Source: an uncultured Sulfolobales archaeon
Lineage (GTDB): Archaea > Thermoproteota > Thermoprotei_A > Sulfolobales > NBVN01
Length of the DNA: 42,307 bases
NCBI GenBank assembly: GCA_938045815.1
Contig: CALIBI010000029.1
Span: forward strand, 1-42,307
Reading direction: 5' to 3'
Position 1 is the stretch's first letter, and each line of letters starts with the position of its first letter. Made by a program: the position numbers and the translations under genes. The notes under the pieces were generated by a model. The model saw only the letters and a list, made by a program, of their open reading frames with translations, was not told the DNA's origin and did not search any database. Shown piece by piece: positions 39,488 to 42,307 of this stretch.

Positions 39488-42307
39488 GTGTCCAGTATTG
39501 ATTTGGGGCGCTTGAGGTTAGGTGAGGTAGAGAAAGAAGCGAAGAAATTCTGGGAAGTAAATAATATACCCGCTAAATGGAGGTCTTGGGAGGGAGGGAA
39601 ACCAGTATTTTCGTTCTTGGAGGGACCACCTACAGCTAACGGGGTTCCCCACATAGGGCATCTGAGAGGCAGAATATATAAAGACTTCGTCCTCAAGCTC
39701 ATGAGGTTACGAGGCTATAACGTGTGGGCTCAGGGAGGGTGGGACGAGCAAGGACTTCCCGTCGAGGTAGAAACAGAGAAGAAGTTAGGAATAAAACATA
39801 AGAAGGAGATAGGGGAGAAGATATCGCATGAGGAATTCGTGAGGAGATGTAGTGAGTTAGTAGACTACTACCTGAGGTTCTGGGAAGCGCAAGCCACCGC
39901 AGACATAGCGCTCTGGCTAGATCTGGAGAACGCTTACGAGACTAGAGAACCAGAGTATATAGAGCACGTATGGCACCTAATAAAGAGAGCTTACCAAGAA
40001 AACCTACTGTATGAGGGCTTCAGAGTACTCCCCTTCTGCCCTAGATGTGAGACGGTCTTAAGCGACGCGGAAGTGGATCTGGGCTACGAAGAAAAAACAT
40101 CCCCATCCATAATAGTGAAGTTTAGGGTCAAGAACAGTGAGAACACCTACCTCCTAGTATGGACCACAACACCGTGGACTCTGATAGATAACGAAGCAGT
40201 TGCTGTGAGCCCTAGGGGCAGGTACTGCAGACTCAGCATCAGCAACGAGTTCTGGTGGGTTGCGGAATCTAGAGTGAGGGAAGTCATGAATCTAGCTAAC
40301 GCTGAGGGCGAGTGTGTTGAGGTGGTCTCGGGTGAGGAGCTTGCCGGGCTTGAGTACGAGCACCCACTAGCTGAGGAGGTACCAATACATAAATCACACG
40401 GAAACGCACACAAAGTATTCACAGCTGAATTCGTTTCGCTAGATGAGGGAACTGGATTAGTACACATAGCTCCTGGACACGGTCCGGAAGACTTCGAGCT
40501 AGGTTCTAAGCAGAACCTACCAATAACTAGTAACGTAGAGATTAACGGAGTGTTTAATAGTGATGCCGGGATCTTTCAGGGACTCTACGTTGATGATGCC
40601 TCAAAGAAAGTGATCCACGTCTTAAGAACTAAGGGCCTACTGATCTACTCAGGCACCATAACCCACACATACCCTCACTGCTGGAGATGCCACACACCAC
40701 TAATATACAGAGCCGATAAACAGTGGTTCATAGACATAAGCAAAATAAAGAGTAATCTTACGGACCAGCTAGAGAAGGTAAACATATTCCCGCCGAAACT
40801 TAAGGAAAGATTTACTAATTGGGTAGCTAACGCTAAAGACTGGACCCTCTCCAGATCACGTATCTGGGGAACACCACTACCTATATGGAGATGTAGGAGC
40901 AACCAAAACAAGCTATTAGTCATAGGTAGTCTAGAAGAACTAAAGAGAGTAGCAATCAACGCAGACCAGTTTAGTGATTTTGAATTAACGCATAAGCCCT
41001 GGATAGATAGAGTCAAGATACGCGCGAACGACTGTGACGAATGGGTTAGAGAACCGTTCGTGATTGATGTCTGGATTGATAGCGGGATTGCTTGGTATGC
41101 CGGTATTGACGGTCTCAGGAATAAAGACTTATTCAGTAAGTTATTCCCTTACGACTTCATAACTGAGGGAGTAGACCAGACTAGGGGTTGGTTCTACTCA
41201 CTACTAGTGACTTCAGTCATACTGACAGGAAAAGCACCGTATAAGAACATCCTGATTCAGGGGCTAATACTAGATAAGTACGGACGCAAAATGTCTAAAC
41301 ACCTAGGCAACGTTGTTTACGCGGAAGAAGCTCTCAAGAAGCACGGCGCGGATGCTCTGAGACTCTACATACTGAGTACCTACCCGCCTGGCGACCCATT
41401 CATATACAACGAAGACGAGATCAGGAACGTCATAACCTCACTAAACATAGTGTGGAATGTCTTCAGGTTCGCACACACGTACATGACTCTAGATAAGTTT
41501 AGTCCGGAGACACATAAGCTGAGTGAGTTACTACGAGACGCGAGGATAGAGGATCGATGGATCCTCTCCAGAGTAAACACAGTAGTGAGTCAATACCTGA
41601 ATGAGTTAAGAATGTATAACATACACATAGCTGTCAAGAACCTCATCTCATTTTTTGTTGAGGACCTGAGTCACAGGTATCTCAGACTCATAAGGAGGAG
41701 AGTGTGGGAGGAGGAGAGTAGTGACAGGTTCGTGGCTTACTCAGTTCTCTACTACGTCCTGAAGAAAGCACTCAAGATGTTAGCTCCCGCAACCCCGCAC
41801 CTAGCTGAGATACTCTGGCAGAAGTTCTTCAGATATTATGATAAATCATTAGAGGAAAGCATACACTTAAGCAGTCTTGAGGAAGTAGATGAAGAGTTCG
41901 TGAATCCCGAGCTAGAGGAAGCATTCGAGGAGGTTTTCAAGGCTTTCAGCGCTGTTGCAGCTCTAAGAAACTCACTAGGTCTGAAACTCAGATGGCCTGT
42001 GAGGACTGTCTACGTATCAGCTAAACAAGAAACTCTCGAGAAACTCAGAAAACTTAACGAGATACTCAAGTTCTTAAGTAACGCTAAAGAAGTAATTCTC
42101 ACGGATAGTCTACCACCCGTGTGCGAGGAAAACGAGTACTCTACACTAACATCAGATGAGTTCGTTGTCTGCATGCCTAAGAAACTCGATAAAACACTAC
42201 TTAACGAAGCACTCTCACGCGAATTAATTAGGAGAATCCAAGTAATGCGTAACAAAGCAAACCTATACGTAGATGAGTTCATAGAAGTAGCTATAGAAAC
42301 CGAAGAA
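39488..42307 (+). CDS. ileS: Isoleucyl-tRNA synthetase, 3' end outside window
   Basis: Class I synthetase that charges tRNA-Ile. The first 940 codons are here; the archaeal enzyme is about 1050 aa, so the C-terminal end is cut off by the window. The catalytic HIGH motif is HIGH55-58 in PHIGH, and the KMSKH loop is at 601-605. FLEGPPTANGVPHIGHLRGRIYKD and the CP1 editing segment (WTTTPWTLIDNEAVAV) are typical. CPRC and CHTP-type pairs, including HCWRCHTPL, are visible as zinc-binding. GTG 39488 is chosen because AGGGTGAT precedes it; GTG 39479 is an alternative. The open frame is intact up to the end of the window. Confidence 0.96.
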   Translation, partial: MSSIDLGRLRLGEVEKEAKKFWEVNNIPAKWRSWEGGKPVFSFLEGPPTANGVPHIGHLRGRIYKDFVLKLMRLRGYNVWAQGGWDEQGLPVEVETEKKLGIKHKKEIGEKISHEEFVRRCSELVDYYLRFWEAQATADIALWLDLENAYETREPEYIEHVWHLIKRAYQENLLYEGFRVLPFCPRCETVLSDAEVDLGYEEKTSPSIIVKFRVKNSENTYLLVWTTTPWTLIDNEAVAVSPRGRYCRLSISNEFWWVAESRVREVMNLANAEGECVEVVSGEELAGLEYEHPLAEEVPIHKSHGNAHKVFTAEFVSLDEGTGLVHIAPGHGPEDFELGSKQNLPITSNVEINGVFNSDAGIFQGLYVDDASKKVIHVLRTKGLLIYSGTITHTYPHCWRCHTPLIYRADKQWFIDISKIKSNLTDQLEKVNIFPPKLKERFTNWVANAKDWTLSRSRIWGTPLPIWRCRSNQNKLLVIGSLEELKRVAINADQFSDFELTHKPWIDRVKIRANDCDEWVREPFVIDVWIDSGIAWYAGIDGLRNKDLFSKLFPYDFITEGVDQTRGWFYSLLVTSVILTGKAPYKNILIQGLILDKYGRKMSKHLGNVVYAEEALKKHGADALRLYILSTYPPGDPFIYNEDEIRNVITSLNIVWNVFRFAHTYMTLDKFSPETHKLSELLRDARIEDRWILSRVNTVVSQYLNELRMYNIHIAVKNLISFFVEDLSHRYLRLIRRRVWEEESSDRFVAYSVLYYVLKKALKMLAPATPHLAEILWQKFFRYYDKSLEESIHLSSLEEVDEEFVNPELEEAFEEVFKAFSAVAALRNSLGLKLRWPVRTVYVSAKQETLEKLRKLNEILKFLSNAKEVILTDSLPPVCEENEYSTLTSDEFVVCMPKKLDKTLLNEALSRELIRRIQVMRNKANLYVDEFIEVAIETEE

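Overview
The window comes from a thermophilic archaeon of the Thermoproteota (Crenarchaeota). The evidence is a Cren7 chromatin protein, an archaeal spc-type ribosomal cluster containing L14e, L19e, L32e, L34e and S4e, an RNase P p29 gene between S17 and L29, an ESCRT-III-like protein, tRNA genes with bulge-helix-bulge introns, a crenarchaeal-type OB-fold SSB, TATA promoters with short leaders, and frequent GTG/TTG starts. The exact genus cannot be told from the sequence alone.

Bases 1-698 are the leader-distal part of a CRISPR array (12 repeats, 11 spacers; the leader lies outside the window). Bases 792-10449 hold a complete type III-B interference operon in the order cmr4-cmr5-cmr1-cmr6-cmr2(cas10)-cmr3-csx1. 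Cas10 keeps its HD, zinc-ribbon and GGDD motifs, and Csx1 keeps DxTHG and a HEPN RX4H motif, so cyclic-oligoadenylate signalling looks intact. There is no cas6, cas1, cas2 or cas4 in the window, so crRNA processing and adaptation must be encoded elsewhere.

Bases 10588-13165 are a copper/heavy-metal unit: a YHS-domain protein overlapping a CopA-type P1B-ATPase. A DGC-domain putative zinc-binding protein follows. From about 13660 to 17330 lies a degraded, compositionally mixed island: a broken second copy of a DUF134 regulator, a decayed F420-hydrogenase beta-like gene, an intact GT4 glycosyltransferase, a GC-rich FtsX-type permease remnant, and a divergent pair (a tryptophan-rich DUF5320-type gene and the intact DUF134 gene) sharing a palindromic promoter region.

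Bases 17330-29685, all on the minus strand, carry L22-S3-L29-Rnp1-S17-L14-L24-S4e-L5-S14-S8-L6-L32e-L19e-L18-S5-L30-L15, then secY-adkA-DUF106 and L34e-cmk-L14e. S19/L2 are not upstream of L22 and cbf5/truB is not downstream of L14e, so both ends of the usual cluster are broken here.

Bases 29845-42307 hold housekeeping and RNA genes: the tRNA ligase RtcB, a PPP phosphatase, a CAU-anticodon tRNA with a 24-nt non-canonical intron, an Asp-ligated 4Fe ferredoxin, an SSB followed one base later by a PqqD-like protein, a DUF123 GIY-YIG protein, a winged-helix protein, a metallophosphoesterase, Cren7, a class V aminotransferase, tRNA-Asn, a translin homologue, an intron-bearing tRNA-Tyr, an ESCRT-III-like protein, a phosphoribosyltransferase and the first 940 codons of ileS, which runs off the window.

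I saw no clearly undescribed system. The points most worth checking are the rearranged and variant CRISPR repeats, the tRNA intron at position 32/33, the DUF134 duplication and pseudogene island, the loss of the metal site in CopA's second HMA domain, and a G/T-to-A/C strand-composition switch within transcription units.
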